Of a DNA stretch of 64,000 bases, positions 45,282-54,391 are shown in pieces. The notes beneath the pieces are model-generated. The model saw only the letters and a program-made list of their open reading frames with translations. It did not search any database and was not told the DNA's origin. Origin of the DNA: Rhizobium sp. CF122 (GTDB taxonomy: Bacteria; Pseudomonadota; Alphaproteobacteria; Rhizobiales; Rhizobiaceae); contig NZ_AKKA01000075.1 in the NCBI RefSeq assembly GCF_000282035.1, positions 1 to 64,000 on the forward strand. Reading direction: 5' to 3'. The position numbers were made by a program, and so were the translations under genes. The number at the start of each line of letters is the position of its first letter. Positions within the stretch are counted from its first letter, which is position 1.

Positions 45282-45578
45282 ATGGCACTTGACTTGTTTA
45301 ATGCGCCGATTTTTGCGCAGCGTAAGCACTTTATCCAGGAAATCGTGGGCCTGGACGACGTGTTCGATTTTCTCGATGAATGGCCGACCAGCAAGCGAGA
45401 TTTGACCTACGAAACGGTCGTGAAAGTTGTCCGGGAAGCCGCCTGCAGGGAACGCCCAATCGCCGTCGCGGCGGAGCGTTTCAGGCAATTTCTGAAGAGC
45501 CACGAGCAGTTTGTCAGCGTCGAAGATGTGCCTGCGCGTTTCCAGCAGTTGTCCGGTGGCAATCTCGGCGGTACTTGA
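45282..45578 (+). CDS. DUF982 domain protein
   Basis: 98 residues with a clear DUF982 pattern: IQEIVGLDDVFDFLDEWP, then YETVVKVVREAACRERPI and AAERFRQFLKSHEQF. This is the second DUF982 gene in the accessory segment and is not closely similar to the first. It stands about 100 bp after the small gene at 44985. Function unknown. Confidence 0.82.
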   Translation: MALDLFNAPIFAQRKHFIQEIVGLDDVFDFLDEWPTSKRDLTYETVVKVVREAACRERPIAVAAERFRQFLKSHEQFVSVEDVPARFQQLSGGNLGGT

Positions 45579-46084
45579 ACTGACAGATCGTGTTCGTCGC
45601 CTCTGCTTACGTTCCCCTTCTTTGTACGATATCGAACGGGACCGTAAGGGTAGTGCTCACGCAACGAACCTTTACAGTCCGAAGCTCCGGTTTGCGAGCC
45701 CATGCACGGGTGGGGTACCCAGCCGCGCGGTACCTGCCGGCAAGAACATGAACCCTTGCGGCGCGGAGCGAGACCCAACTCCACGAACCTGCGCCGTTCT
45801 GGCCAGCCATTGGTGGCCGGACAAACTCCGCGGCTAGGCAAGGGATGGTGTTCAGCGAGCTCCAAAGACCGCGCTGTAGATTGTTGGGATCCGTGCTATT
45901 TATTGGGAGCCATATCAGCAGAGAAGGGTTCCGAGCAGGCGCGCCGCTCGTGCCAATTTGCTACACTGCGCAAGCTTGTTAATTGGATATTCAGCATGTC
46001 TGCAGGCGCGTTAAGCGCAGTCTCAGCGCTCGCTGTAAGTTCATGGTTGAGTGAGTCTTCAGACAATCTATCGGTCGTGAGCAC
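45579..46084. other. Intergenic region
   Basis: About 506 bp after the second DUF982 gene. Only shadow-like frames occur, and no recognisable RNA, repeat or terminator. Confidence 0.45.
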
Positions 46085-46282
46085 GTGAACCCACCTTTTG
46101 ATGAGACCGCCCTGGGAAGGGAGTTTGATCTTTTCGCAGCTGAATTGACCATGCTGCCAAGGTCACCAGAGATCACTGCGTTGGAACTCCGCTTTGCCCT
46201 GTTGCGAGAAGCTGTGGCAATGCGTCTCGCAGGACCGAGCCGAATAACCGTTGAGTTGCCTTCGTCGCTATTTGACGCCTAG
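46085..46282 (+). CDS. Possible small protein, 65 residues (GTG start)
   Basis: Frame starting at GTG 46085 (MNPPFDETALGREFDLFAAEL...), acidic and helical with a closing VELPSSLF. Composition is protein-like, but the ribosome site is weak and no family is recognised. It lies 110 bp ahead of the MEKHLA gene. Treat as tentative. Confidence 0.4.
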   Translation: MNPPFDETALGREFDLFAAELTMLPRSPEITALELRFALLREAVAMRLAGPSRITVELPSSLFDA

Positions 46283-46345
46283 AATCCTTGTCGGATCACA
46301 CTTTGGCGTGTCGTGGTCCTGCCCCTTCGGTGGTCTTAACAATTC

Positions 46346-46369
46346 ATTCGACGACGATATTCGTCGAAT
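46346..46369. promoter_or_regulatory. Palindrome ahead of the MEKHLA gene
   Basis: ATTCGACGA, six bases, TCGTCGAAT: perfect nine-base arms, ending 23 bp before the start codon. It overlaps the expected core promoter, a good place for a repressor site. Confidence 0.5.
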
Positions 46370-46392
46370 ATCTACAGACGGTGGAATGAAGA

Positions 46393-46860
46393 ATGGAAAG
46401 CAAGCTGCATGAACCAGTCGATCTGGCTGCGGACTTGGAGTTCTTCAAGCTGTTGACCGGTAGCTTTCACCGGCTCGTCGGCAAGGCGTTTGTTCAACCG
46501 GGGCAGGGGCCCGGCTGGCTCTATCGTGAAGCACCTTTTGTCGTTCTGGTCCACAATACGGATCCTGATCCGCGCTTCATTTACGCCAATATCGCCGCCC
46601 AGACGCGCTTCGAATATACATGGGATGAGTTCACGAAGCTGCCGTCGCGCTTGTCTGCCGAGGTTCCGGATCGAAAAGAACGCCAATTGCTTCTCGATGC
46701 CGTCGAACGTCAAGGCTATGTCGCGGACTACCGGGGCCTGCGTGTCACCAAGTCTGGAAAACACTTCTGGATGGAGAATGGAATTGTCTGGCAGTTGCTT
46801 GATGAGCGCGGCAGGTCGCGAGGCCAGGCAGCAGCTTTTTCCAACTGGACCGATGTCTAA
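46393..46860 (+). CDS. MEKHLA domain protein
   Basis: 155 residues making up one MEKHLA domain, a PAS-related fold known from plant HD-ZIP III proteins and stand-alone bacterial proteins. Typical segments are FKLLTGSFHRLVGK near the N-terminus, ANIAAQTRFEYTWDEFTKLPSR (about 70-92) and WMENGIVWQLLDE. It may bind a small ligand or sense redox state, but the role in bacteria is unproven. It is a single gene with a palindromic operator just upstream. Confidence 0.88.
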   Translation: MESKLHEPVDLAADLEFFKLLTGSFHRLVGKAFVQPGQGPGWLYREAPFVVLVHNTDPDPRFIYANIAAQTRFEYTWDEFTKLPSRLSAEVPDRKERQLLLDAVERQGYVADYRGLRVTKSGKHFWMENGIVWQLLDERGRSRGQAAAFSNWTDV

Positions 46861-46996
46861 TCGGCGTCCCCGCGCCGCCAACGCGACAATGGATTGCACA
46901 GCTGTGCAATTTATCGCCGAGATCGCCCCGCTGTCATGACTCTGTTACGCTTAAGGCGTAGCACGGCCTTCTACATCCGAGCCAATGGAGAGGGCT

Positions 46997-48142
46997 ATGA
47001 ACAGACGCGATTTCCTTGTCACCACCACCGCAGCCGCGGGCATGCTGATGCTGCCACGCCTTGCATCGGCCGCGACAACGACGATCGATCTCTACAGCGG
47101 ATCGGACGCGAACATCGTCGATTTCTGGAATAACATCGTCCGCCCGGCCTTCGAAAAGGCTCATCCGGATCTGGCTGTGAAGATCACCGACGCCGGTGAC
47201 AACACTGGCTTGCGCGCGATTGCAGACCGCGCCCTTGCGGCGCTAAAGACGAAGACGGATCCGCAAGCCGATATCTTTGAGCATTTTGATCCTCGCCTTC
47301 CACCAGCTGGCGCGGAGGCCGGTCTATGGGTGGAGTTCTCCGCGCAGAACATCGAAGGGTTTGACCACGTCAACCCGTTGGCGGTCGACAGCAAGTATTC
47401 TCTCCCTTATCGCGGATCGCAGGTGCTGCTTGCCTATGACAAGACCAAGCTCGATCCGAAGGATGCTCCAAAGAGCTGGGAGCAACTGTCGGCGTGGATC
47501 AAGGCCAATCCGGGCCAGTTCATCTACAACCGCCCCGATAAGGGCGGTTCCGGCGGAAACTTCGTGCGCCGCGCTATTCATGAAGCCAACGGCCGTGACC
47601 CGAAGAAGTTCACGATCGACAACTTCACAGCCGATTACGCCAACCAGACGTTGACGCCAGCCTGGGCGCTTCTTAACGATCTGGCGCCGTCGCTTTACGA
47701 AAAGGGCGCCTATACGGCCGGAAACACGCAGTCGATCCAGCTTCTTGCGCAAGGCGTCGTAACAATGACGCCAGTCTGGTCCGACCAGGTCTTGCAAGCG
47801 ATTTCGCAGGGCGTCCTGCCGGAAACCACGGGTCTCGTCCAGCTGGGTGACCTGGCGCTCTGCGGTGGCTTTTCTCGCATGACGGTATTTTCGAATGGCG
47901 CCAACAAAGACGCAGCGATGAAGCTTGCGGCTTTCCTGCTGACCAAGGAGATGCAGGAAGCGATCATCACCGAAATCGGCGGCTTCCCCGGCGTCTCCTG
48001 GGATCACATTTCGGATGAGCTGCGCCAGAAGTATGCGGACGTCATTCCGGCGACGATCCCCACCTTCCCGGCTGGTGACTGGGAAGCCACCATCAACGAC
48101 GGCTGGTATCGCAACGTCGCGCCGGGCATCAGCCGCACCTGA
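46997..48142 (+). CDS. ABC transporter substrate-binding protein (Tat-like leader)
   Basis: 381 residues from the ATG at 46997; a start at 46985 would add four residues. The leader NRRDFLVTTTAAAGMLML has a twin-arginine motif and cleavage near ASA. The mature part is a family-1/putrescine-iron type solute-binding fold (IDLYSGSDANIVDFW..., FEHFDPRLPPAG). It starts an operon of two permeases, an ATPase and a glycerophosphodiesterase, so the cargo may be a glycerophosphodiester. The stop overlaps the next start by one base. Confidence 0.88.
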   Translation: MNRRDFLVTTTAAAGMLMLPRLASAATTTIDLYSGSDANIVDFWNNIVRPAFEKAHPDLAVKITDAGDNTGLRAIADRALAALKTKTDPQADIFEHFDPRLPPAGAEAGLWVEFSAQNIEGFDHVNPLAVDSKYSLPYRGSQVLLAYDKTKLDPKDAPKSWEQLSAWIKANPGQFIYNRPDKGGSGGNFVRRAIHEANGRDPKKFTIDNFTADYANQTLTPAWALLNDLAPSLYEKGAYTAGNTQSIQLLAQGVVTMTPVWSDQVLQAISQGVLPETTGLVQLGDLALCGGFSRMTVFSNGANKDAAMKLAAFLLTKEMQEAIITEIGGFPGVSWDHISDELRQKYADVIPATIPTFPAGDWEATINDGWYRNVAPGISRT

Positions 48143-49032
48143 TGCGCAGGTCCATGACACTTCCGCTGCTGGCGCGGCTTTCTGCGCCGGCGAGTGGGCA
48201 GGGCTGGGTGGGGCTTCCGTTGGTTGCCCTGCCTGTGCTTCTTCTGGCTTGGTTGATCCTCTACCCGATCCTGTCGGCGGTGGCGAGCACGGTCTTCGTC
48301 GCCCAACCGGACGGAGCATCGGTGCTTTCGTTGGCCTCCTACCGCTTCTTCTTCGGCGACCAGTACAGTCGTGCCAATCTTTGGATCACGCTTTGGACGA
48401 CGCTGGTTTGCGGCGTGCTGCTGCTGGCCATCGGTCTGCCGATCGCTCTCTACCTTCGCTTTTCTCGTGGGCCGCTCTGCGCCTATGTGCAAGGGCTCGC
48501 CATCTTCCCGATGTTCGTGCCGTCGATCATCCTGTCCTACGCGCTCATCCGCACCATTGGTCCAAACGGCGCCGTCGACGTGCTGCTGAATGCGGTCGGA
48601 TTACCAAAGCTGCCATCCCCCTATCTGACGCCATGGGGACCGGTCATTGGGCTCGTCTGGGACAACCTGCCACTCACGGTCCTGATGCTCACGGCGGGGT
48701 TGGGCAATATTCCGAAGAGCTCAATCGAGGCAGCGCGCGATGTCGGTGCTTCGCCACTACGCGTCTTCTTGTCGATCATCATGCCGCGAATGAGCAATTC
48801 GCTGCTCGTCACGACCTCTTTTGCGATCCTCGGTATCTTCTCGTCCTTCACGCTCCCTTATCTTCTCGGGCCGGCTTCACCAGAGATGATGGGTCCCTTC
48901 ATGCAGCGGACGTTCTCGGACATGAACGACCCCGTCAACGCCCTGACGCAAGCGGTTATCGCTTTCGGCTTTTGCCTCGTATTCGGGATATTCTACGTGC
49001 GCTCTATCGCCCGAAACAGGCGAGGCGTGTGA
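48142..49032 (+). CDS. ABC transporter permease (first)
   Basis: 296-residue inner-membrane permease with about six spans. It has the binding-protein-dependent transport signature (EAARDVGASPLRVFLSIIMP, about 194-213) that docks onto the ATPase. It pairs with the next permease; start and stop overlap neighbours by one base, so the operon is tightly coupled. Confidence 0.9.
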   Translation: MRRSMTLPLLARLSAPASGQGWVGLPLVALPVLLLAWLILYPILSAVASTVFVAQPDGASVLSLASYRFFFGDQYSRANLWITLWTTLVCGVLLLAIGLPIALYLRFSRGPLCAYVQGLAIFPMFVPSIILSYALIRTIGPNGAVDVLLNAVGLPKLPSPYLTPWGPVIGLVWDNLPLTVLMLTAGLGNIPKSSIEAARDVGASPLRVFLSIIMPRMSNSLLVTTSFAILGIFSSFTLPYLLGPASPEMMGPFMQRTFSDMNDPVNALTQAVIAFGFCLVFGIFYVRSIARNRRGV

Positions 49033-49856
49033 TGAAGCCTGTAAGGCTTGCCGTCGCGGAGGCGGATTGGATCGGCGCCTTGCTGGCATTGCTGTTGACG
49101 CTGTTTATCGCTTTGCCGCTCATTGTTGTCGGAACCTGGGCCTTCAGCGAAGTCTGGCGCTACCCCTCCGTGATCCCGCAACAATTCGGACTTCGCTACT
49201 GGTCGCTGACATTGTCGCGAACCGATGTCTGGGAGGCCCTTTTCCTTAGCCTGCGCTTGGCAACCACTGTGACAATTCTTTCCGCCGTCATTTGTCTTCC
49301 CGCCGCCTATGCCTTCGCGCGCATGAAGTTTCCGGGCAGGAATGTCCTTTTTCTGTCGTTCCTCGCCTCGCATGCATTTCCGAAATTCGGGCTCTTGGTC
49401 GCAATTGCTGGCATCTTTTTGCAAATCGGGCTGATCAGCACGTTCTGGGGCGTCGTCCTCATCCAGTTGGTAGGAACCTTGATGCTGATGATCTGGATTC
49501 CGGTCGCTGCCTTCCAAAACGTCGATCGCCGGATGGAGGAGGCAGCGCGCGATGCCGGGGCCGCCCCTTTGCGCGTCTTCTGGTCGATTACGCTGCCGCA
49601 AGCGGCGCCGACGATTGTAGCGGCCGCCTTGCTGACTTTTGTCGGGACGTTCTACGAAACAGAAGGGGCATGGCTGATCGGAGCGCCGCAAATCCGAACG
49701 ATGCCGGTGCTGATGGTCACCTTCATCAACAATCAGATCGTCGTTCAATACGGCGCCGTGCTCTCCGTGATGCTGTGGGTTCCTTCTTTCATCGCGCTCA
49801 TGTTTGCTCGCAGGGTGGTCGGCACAGGAACCTTCGCAAAGGGGTTGGGAGCATGA
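49032..49856 (+). CDS. ABC transporter permease (second)
   Basis: 274-residue permease with about six spans and the coupling motif EEAARDAGAAPLRVFWSI (about 174-191). The start at 49032 overlaps the upstream stop (GTGATG); the open frame continues upstream as a shadow of the first permease. The pair resembles Ugp/Pot-type permeases. Confidence 0.9.
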   Translation: MKPVRLAVAEADWIGALLALLLTLFIALPLIVVGTWAFSEVWRYPSVIPQQFGLRYWSLTLSRTDVWEALFLSLRLATTVTILSAVICLPAAYAFARMKFPGRNVLFLSFLASHAFPKFGLLVAIAGIFLQIGLISTFWGVVLIQLVGTLMLMIWIPVAAFQNVDRRMEEAARDAGAAPLRVFWSITLPQAAPTIVAAALLTFVGTFYETEGAWLIGAPQIRTMPVLMVTFINNQIVVQYGAVLSVMLWVPSFIALMFARRVVGTGTFAKGLGA

Positions 49857-49893
49857 GGCTCATTGCGGCGAATGAAGCCAGGAAGGGATTCAC

Positions 49894-50973
49894 ATGGCAC
49901 GCTTGACCATAAAGGGCGTCTCGAAGAGCTTCGGCGCCTCCCATGCCGTTCGCGATGTCTCGCTCGATGTCGAAGACGGAGAACTGGTCTGCCTGCTTGG
50001 TCCTTCCGGCTTGGGCAAGTCGACATTGTTGCGCATGATTGGCGGCTTCGAAGCGCCGACTGCGGGAAGCATCCTGATCGATGCAAAGGATGTTACGTCA
50101 ATGCCGCCGGAAAAGCGGCCGACAGGGATGGTGTTCCAGAGCCATGCGCTGTGGACGCACATGGACGTCTTCAACAACATTGCGTTCGGTCTCAAGCTTC
50201 GCCGCCTGCCGGGAGCAGAGATCCGGGAACGCGCCGAACAGGCGCTGGCGCTCGTCGGCCTTGCCGACTACGGCAAACGCATGACCACGCAGCTGTCTGG
50301 TGGCCAGCAGCAACGTGTAGCGCTTGCCCGCTCGCTTGTCCTCGAACCCAAGATCCTTCTGCTCGACGAACCCTTCGCAAGCCTCGACCAGCACTTGCGC
50401 GAGCGGCTGCGCGAGGAGGTGCGTGATATCCAGCAGCGGCTTGGCATCACCACGCTCTTCGTCACGCACGGGCAGGACGAGGCGCTGGCGCTTGCTGACC
50501 GGATCGTTGTTATGCGTGATGGTCGCACCGAGCAGATCGGGCCGCCCGATCGTATCTATCGAGAACCAGAGACGGAATTCGTCGCCGGGTTCATCGGTTC
50601 GATGAACTTCATTCGCACGACTGTGAAGGGCGGTTTGAGCCAGCATGCAGCCTTTGCGCTCCCGGTTCCTGTTGCAGACGGCGAGGTCGTGCTTGCCGTT
50701 CGGCCCGAAGCCCTCTCGCTTGCCGTGACGAAGGGTACGGGTACCGGCATCGTTCATCGCAGCATCGATTTTGGCACCCATAAGGTCGTCGATGTCGATC
50801 TCGCCGACGGAACAAGGCTGAAGGTAATGACATCGAGCGACAGCGACTGGACGACGGGCGCGCCAGTGGAGCCAGTGGCCGCGGCCTTCAGGGCGTTCCG
50901 CGAGAATCGGCTTGTCTACGAATTCGCCCCCGTATCGGCTCGACAAAACGATCGGGTGTTTGGGCATGCTTGA
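49894..50973 (+). CDS. ABC transporter ATP-binding protein (UgpC/PotA-like)
   Basis: 359 residues. Walker A GPSGLGKST (about 36-44), signature LSGGQQQRVALARS (about 134-147), Walker B LLLDEPFASLD (about 156-166), and a C-terminal TOBE regulatory domain (about 270-350). It energises the two permeases. It sits 37 bp after the second permease with an AGGAAGG-like ribosome site, and overlaps the phosphodiesterase gene by 8 bp. Confidence 0.93.
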   Translation: MARLTIKGVSKSFGASHAVRDVSLDVEDGELVCLLGPSGLGKSTLLRMIGGFEAPTAGSILIDAKDVTSMPPEKRPTGMVFQSHALWTHMDVFNNIAFGLKLRRLPGAEIRERAEQALALVGLADYGKRMTTQLSGGQQQRVALARSLVLEPKILLLDEPFASLDQHLRERLREEVRDIQQRLGITTLFVTHGQDEALALADRIVVMRDGRTEQIGPPDRIYREPETEFVAGFIGSMNFIRTTVKGGLSQHAAFALPVPVADGEVVLAVRPEALSLAVTKGTGTGIVHRSIDFGTHKVVDVDLADGTRLKVMTSSDSDWTTGAPVEPVAAAFRAFRENRLVYEFAPVSARQNDRVFGHA

Positions 50974-51817
50974 AGGCCGTGGAGTTGCAATTGAAAGAGC
51001 GGGGCATCGCACCTGGCTGAAGTGGCACCGCGGCCACCGTTTTGCCGGTGACATTTCCTTCACCGACGAGCGCATCGTTGAAGGTATGGAACTCGGGGCC
51101 AGCGTCGAGATCGATCTTGTGCGCTTTGGCGGCGATGGCTTCGCTGTTTTGCATGACGAGACCCTTGACGCGGCGACAACAGGGTCCGGTCCGGTTCGCG
51201 AGGCGTCCGAGGCCTATTTGCGTGGCCTTTATCTACGGGATCCTTTCGGGGCACCGAGCGGGCACAAGGTCATGATGCTTGGCGATCTTGCGCAACTCCT
51301 GGCCCAGATCAACCGGGATCCTGGCGCCGTGTTGCAGCTTGACCTTAAGGAGAGTTCAAACACCATACGCGACGTTGACATTGCCGCGTTTACGGCAGCC
51401 ATTTCGCCGGTCGCGGGGACCGTCATTCTTTCAGGCGGCGATTCGGTTGCCGTCGCGCGGCTTTCAACGGCCGTGCCTGACATGGCAATCGGCTACGACC
51501 CATGTCACGGCGGCGCTATCGAAAGGTTGATGGAAACCCGCGATTTCGCAGGCTTCGTTGCTGACGCTCAACGCGCCGTGCCCCGCGCACGGATGATTTA
51601 TCTCGATCGCCGCCTGGTATTCTTCGCCGATCAGGCCGGCTATGATCTGATCGGTGCTTTTCATGATGCGGGGCGGGTCGTTGACGCCTACACGATCAAC
51701 GCGGCCGTTCCGTCCGCCCTGCCGGGCGTCAGGCGCCTTATCGAGCTGAAGGCTGACCAGATCACGACGGATGACCCGGTCGGCCTGGAACGGCTTTTGA
51801 TGGAAAATCAGGCCTGA
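50966..51817 (+). CDS. Glycerophosphodiester phosphodiesterase
   Basis: 283 residues from the ATG at 50966, GDPD family TIM barrel. Catalytic landmarks are HRGHRFAG (about 21-28), VEIDLVRFGG (about 48-57) and LHDETLDAATTG (about 63-74). It splits glycerophosphodiesters into glycerol 3-phosphate and an alcohol. No signal peptide, so it acts in the cytoplasm on imported substrate. Cotranscribed with the ABC importer, with which it overlaps. Confidence 0.9.
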   Translation: MLEGRGVAIERAGHRTWLKWHRGHRFAGDISFTDERIVEGMELGASVEIDLVRFGGDGFAVLHDETLDAATTGSGPVREASEAYLRGLYLRDPFGAPSGHKVMMLGDLAQLLAQINRDPGAVLQLDLKESSNTIRDVDIAAFTAAISPVAGTVILSGGDSVAVARLSTAVPDMAIGYDPCHGGAIERLMETRDFAGFVADAQRAVPRARMIYLDRRLVFFADQAGYDLIGAFHDAGRVVDAYTINAAVPSALPGVRRLIELKADQITTDDPVGLERLLMENQA

Positions 51818-52653
51818 AAGCCTTCAACGATCCAGGGGTGTAGAACCCGGTTGCCAGCAAGGATGTCTCCGTTTGAGGTGACGGGCCCACCATTGAAAGC
51901 GGAAACCACGCCACCCGCCTCGCGCACCAGCAAGGCAGAAGCGCCATAATCGTGCAATGACAGACCATCCTCGAAGAAGCCGTCCAGGCGGCCACAGGCG
52001 ACATAGGCGATCGATAATGCCGCTGAACCAAGCCTACGCACGCCAGCGGTGGTTGCCATCAACCGCTTGAGCGCGTTGAAATAGACGTCCTCGGGCACGG
52101 CCTTGAGTTGGCCCGGAATCGGCAAGCCAGCCCCGACGAGAACGTCTTCGATCCCCTTGGAGCTCACGCACCCGATCCGCTCGCCGTTCAGGTACGATCC
52201 GCCGCCGAGCTCCGCACTGAAGAGCTCATCCAGCATTGCGTCATAGACGACGCCGGCGACGATCTCAGCGCCTTCGACGATCGAGATCGTCATGCCGAAA
52301 TGCGGGATGCCCCAGGCGAAATTTGTCGTCCCGTCGATTGGATCGATGTAGATGACAGGCACGCCATCCTTTGCATTCCGGTTGCCGACCGCTTCCTCGC
52401 CTTTAATCGCGTATGAGGGAAAGGACCTGTTCACTTCGTCGACGATGATCTGCTCGACGGCAATGTCGATCTCGGTCTGATAATCCCTTTGCGCTTTTGC
52501 CACCAACTCGCCATCCAAGCGACGGCGCAGCGATGAGCGCGCTTTAGCGCCTCCGATAAGAACAGCTTCAGCTAATGCCGCCAGGCGCGGAGAGGCAGTT
52601 GGTGAGATGCGGGAGGACGCAGGAGAGAATTCGGCGGGATTTGGATTCGACAT
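51808..52653 (-). CDS. Inositol-monophosphatase family enzyme
   Basis: 281 residues. Metal and substrate motifs of the family are present: GEEAVG (about 81), DPIDGTTNFAWG (about 102-113) and the C-terminal LDGFFEDGLSLHDYGA. It could remove phosphate from inositol phosphate, or from another sugar or nucleotide phosphate. It converges with the phosphodiesterase gene, overlapping by 10 bp tail to tail, which suggests a related role in handling glycerophosphoinositol-like compounds. Confidence 0.9.
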   Translation of the reverse strand: MSNPNPAEFSPASSRISPTASPRLAALAEAVLIGGAKARSSLRRRLDGELVAKAQRDYQTEIDIAVEQIIVDEVNRSFPSYAIKGEEAVGNRNAKDGVPVIYIDPIDGTTNFAWGIPHFGMTISIVEGAEIVAGVVYDAMLDELFSAELGGGSYLNGERIGCVSSKGIEDVLVGAGLPIPGQLKAVPEDVYFNALKRLMATTAGVRRLGSAALSIAYVACGRLDGFFEDGLSLHDYGASALLVREAGGVVSAFNGGPVTSNGDILAGNRVLHPWIVEGFQA

Positions 52654-52815
52654 CGTTGTCAGGTCATCGCAGACCCGTATGAAACTTTGATGACGAAAAC
52701 GCCGGTTCCAGCGTTGGCGCTCTCCTGCAGCGGTGGCATTGGCAAAGAGCGTCCAGACGCCAGACAGCCCTTGGCGATCGAGGCTCTATGTGCCCGACAC
52801 GCGGGTTTGGCAGTA

Positions 52816-53397
52816 TCACTGCTGGACGATCACACGGGTTCCCGGTCGGACCATATCGTAAAGCTCCTCGACATCTTCCCGGTACATGCGAAAACATCCG
52901 CTCGATGCGTTGGTGCCGATGGAAGATGGGTCGTTGGTACCGTGGATACGCAGCAAGCCGTCGGCAAGATAGATGGCGCGTGTACCGAGCGGATTGGAAG
53001 GCCCCGGCTTCACGACTACGGGCAGCCTCGGGTTCTTCCGGCGCATGCTCGCCGTCGGTCGCCACTCGGGATGTCTGCGCTTCGACGTGACATGTGTCGT
53101 ACCGTACCATTGTTTTCCCTCGCGCCCGACAGCAATCGGATAGGCGAGCTGCTCGCCTCGAGGCGTCGTATAGACCAGCGTGTGCTCCCGCGTGGCAATG
53201 ACAATTGTTCCCCCGCCGCTTCTCGTTCGGCGTTGGCGCTCCGGTATTGGCTCGCCATAGTCGGGTGGGGGGCCATATGGCCCATACGGGTCATAGTAGC
53301 CATAATCGCCGTAGTCGTCATACGGTCCGTAAATCTGGGCCTGAGCCTGAAAGGCAATAAGCAAAAGCGCTGTTGCAAATAGAGCCAGGAGTTTCAT
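52816..53397 (-). CDS. L,D-transpeptidase (YkuD family)
   Basis: 193 residues with a signal peptide (cleavage near QAQA, about 20), a Tyr/Pro/Gly-rich linker (about 22-55) and a YkuD catalytic domain (about 63-193). The active-site pattern is HGTNDPSSIG with SSGCFRM, containing the nucleophilic Cys. It forms 3-3 crosslinks or attaches proteins in the cell wall. Single gene with its own AT-rich upstream region. Confidence 0.93.
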   Translation of the reverse strand: MKLLALFATALLLIAFQAQAQIYGPYDDYGDYGYYDPYGPYGPPPDYGEPIPERQRRTRSGGGTIVIATREHTLVYTTPRGEQLAYPIAVGREGKQWYGTTHVTSKRRHPEWRPTASMRRKNPRLPVVVKPGPSNPLGTRAIYLADGLLRIHGTNDPSSIGTNASSGCFRMYREDVEELYDMVRPGTRVIVQQ

Positions 53398-53555
53398 TTC
53401 CGCTATCCACTTGTTTTACAAGCAAGATAGCCTCGAAATCTATGGCGGCATTGTGGCGACCGTTGTTCTGACTATGGGGGCAAAGCGCAAGATGATGTGA
53501 CCGCCTCGCCGCCGGCCTATCTCCTGATTTATCCCGTTAAAACAGCGAAAGGTCT
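53398..53555. other. Start of the decaying segment, with the first repeat copy
   Basis: Region after the transpeptidase promoter. It contains the first copy of a 26-bp direct repeat and no gene. Confidence 0.4.
53447..53472 (+). repeat. 26-bp direct repeat, copy 1
   Basis: GGCATTGTGGCGACCGTTGT followed by TCTGAC; recurs at 55719-55744 with one mismatch (C to T). The two copies bound the pseudogene-rich segment. Confidence 0.7.
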
Positions 53556-53559
53556 TTCA

Positions 53560-53859
53560 GTGCTTCAGCGCCCGGCGATCATCGACGAACTGCAGGTCAT
53601 TCTCTCCGAATGGGTCGTCGGATTTGGAATCCCCAAAGCCGATTGGAGCCTATCTCTTCGGCAGCACGGTCAATGATGGGGGGCTCGTTTCAATCCGGAG
53701 GCCGCGGACTTCGACGTCATCGTCGTCCTGGATTGGGATAGGGTGCCTCCCGGCGCCCCTGATCTTCCCGAGAAAAACTCACGCAAGATAAAGTGGGTGC
53801 CGATGGCGATCGCAGCTCATGAGGTCGCAAACCGCGCGCTCGGCGGGGGTACTCGGTGA
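53560..53859 (+). pseudogene. Frameshifted nucleotidyltransferase-domain remnant
   Basis: Three consecutive pieces in different frames together read like a polymerase-beta-type nucleotidyltransferase. First is AIIDELQVILSEWVVGFGI (from about 53575), then IGAYLFGSTVNDGG (about 53643), then NPEAADFDVIVVLDWDRVPP running to a stop at 53859. The GST and DFD pair are the usual catalytic marks of the fold. At least two frameshifts break it, so it is not expected to make a protein. Confidence 0.6.
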
Positions 53860-54106
53860 CGTTGTTTCGTCCTTCCGATGCATGCCTCGAGCGCCGCTGA
53901 ACGGAAAAGCTCAAGGCAGTCGCTGATAAGGCCGTTGAACTGCTACCCATATTTCCACGCACGTTCCATTAGCCTTATTCGGCCAGAAATTGAAAGAATC
54001 GCTCTGGTTGCGCAGAGCGAGGCTTGTTCATGCTCCATTGGGATTAGCTACTTTAACACCATTCAACTTTTCCGAGTTGAAACATACCTACGAAGGAAGT
54101 CTCTCA

Positions 54107-54379
54107 ATGAAACGTGTATCGTCCAAAATTGCCCTCTTGGTCCTGCTTGCAGCCGTCAATGTATCGCCCGTCTTCGCGGCCGACGCAGCCAAACCAAAAG
54201 GAGGGGCGCCGGAACAGACCGAAAGCATGAAAGATTTCATAAAGGCCAATCCGGACTGCCTGGAAATGAATGATCAATGCTCATTCTGCTCGGTCGTGGA
54301 TGGAGAGGCTCAATGCTCCACGCCTCAAATCGCATGCGTAAAGCAAAAATATCAGTGCACCATGCGATCAAGCAAATAG
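54107..54379 (+). CDS. Small secreted cysteine-rich protein
   Basis: 90 residues. A clear signal peptide (MKRVSSKIALLVLLAAVNVS, cleavage after VFA, about residue 24) is followed by a mature part of about 66 residues with six Cys in PDCLEMNDQCSFCS...C...C...C spacing. This suggests disulfide bonds in the periplasm or outside. The start at 54107 has GAAGGAAG upstream; a longer frame from 53990 would spoil the leader. No family recognised. It sits between two pseudogenes but looks intact. Confidence 0.7.
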   Translation: MKRVSSKIALLVLLAAVNVSPVFAADAAKPKGGAPEQTESMKDFIKANPDCLEMNDQCSFCSVVDGEAQCSTPQIACVKQKYQCTMRSSK

Positions 54380-54391
54380 AAGGGAATATCT

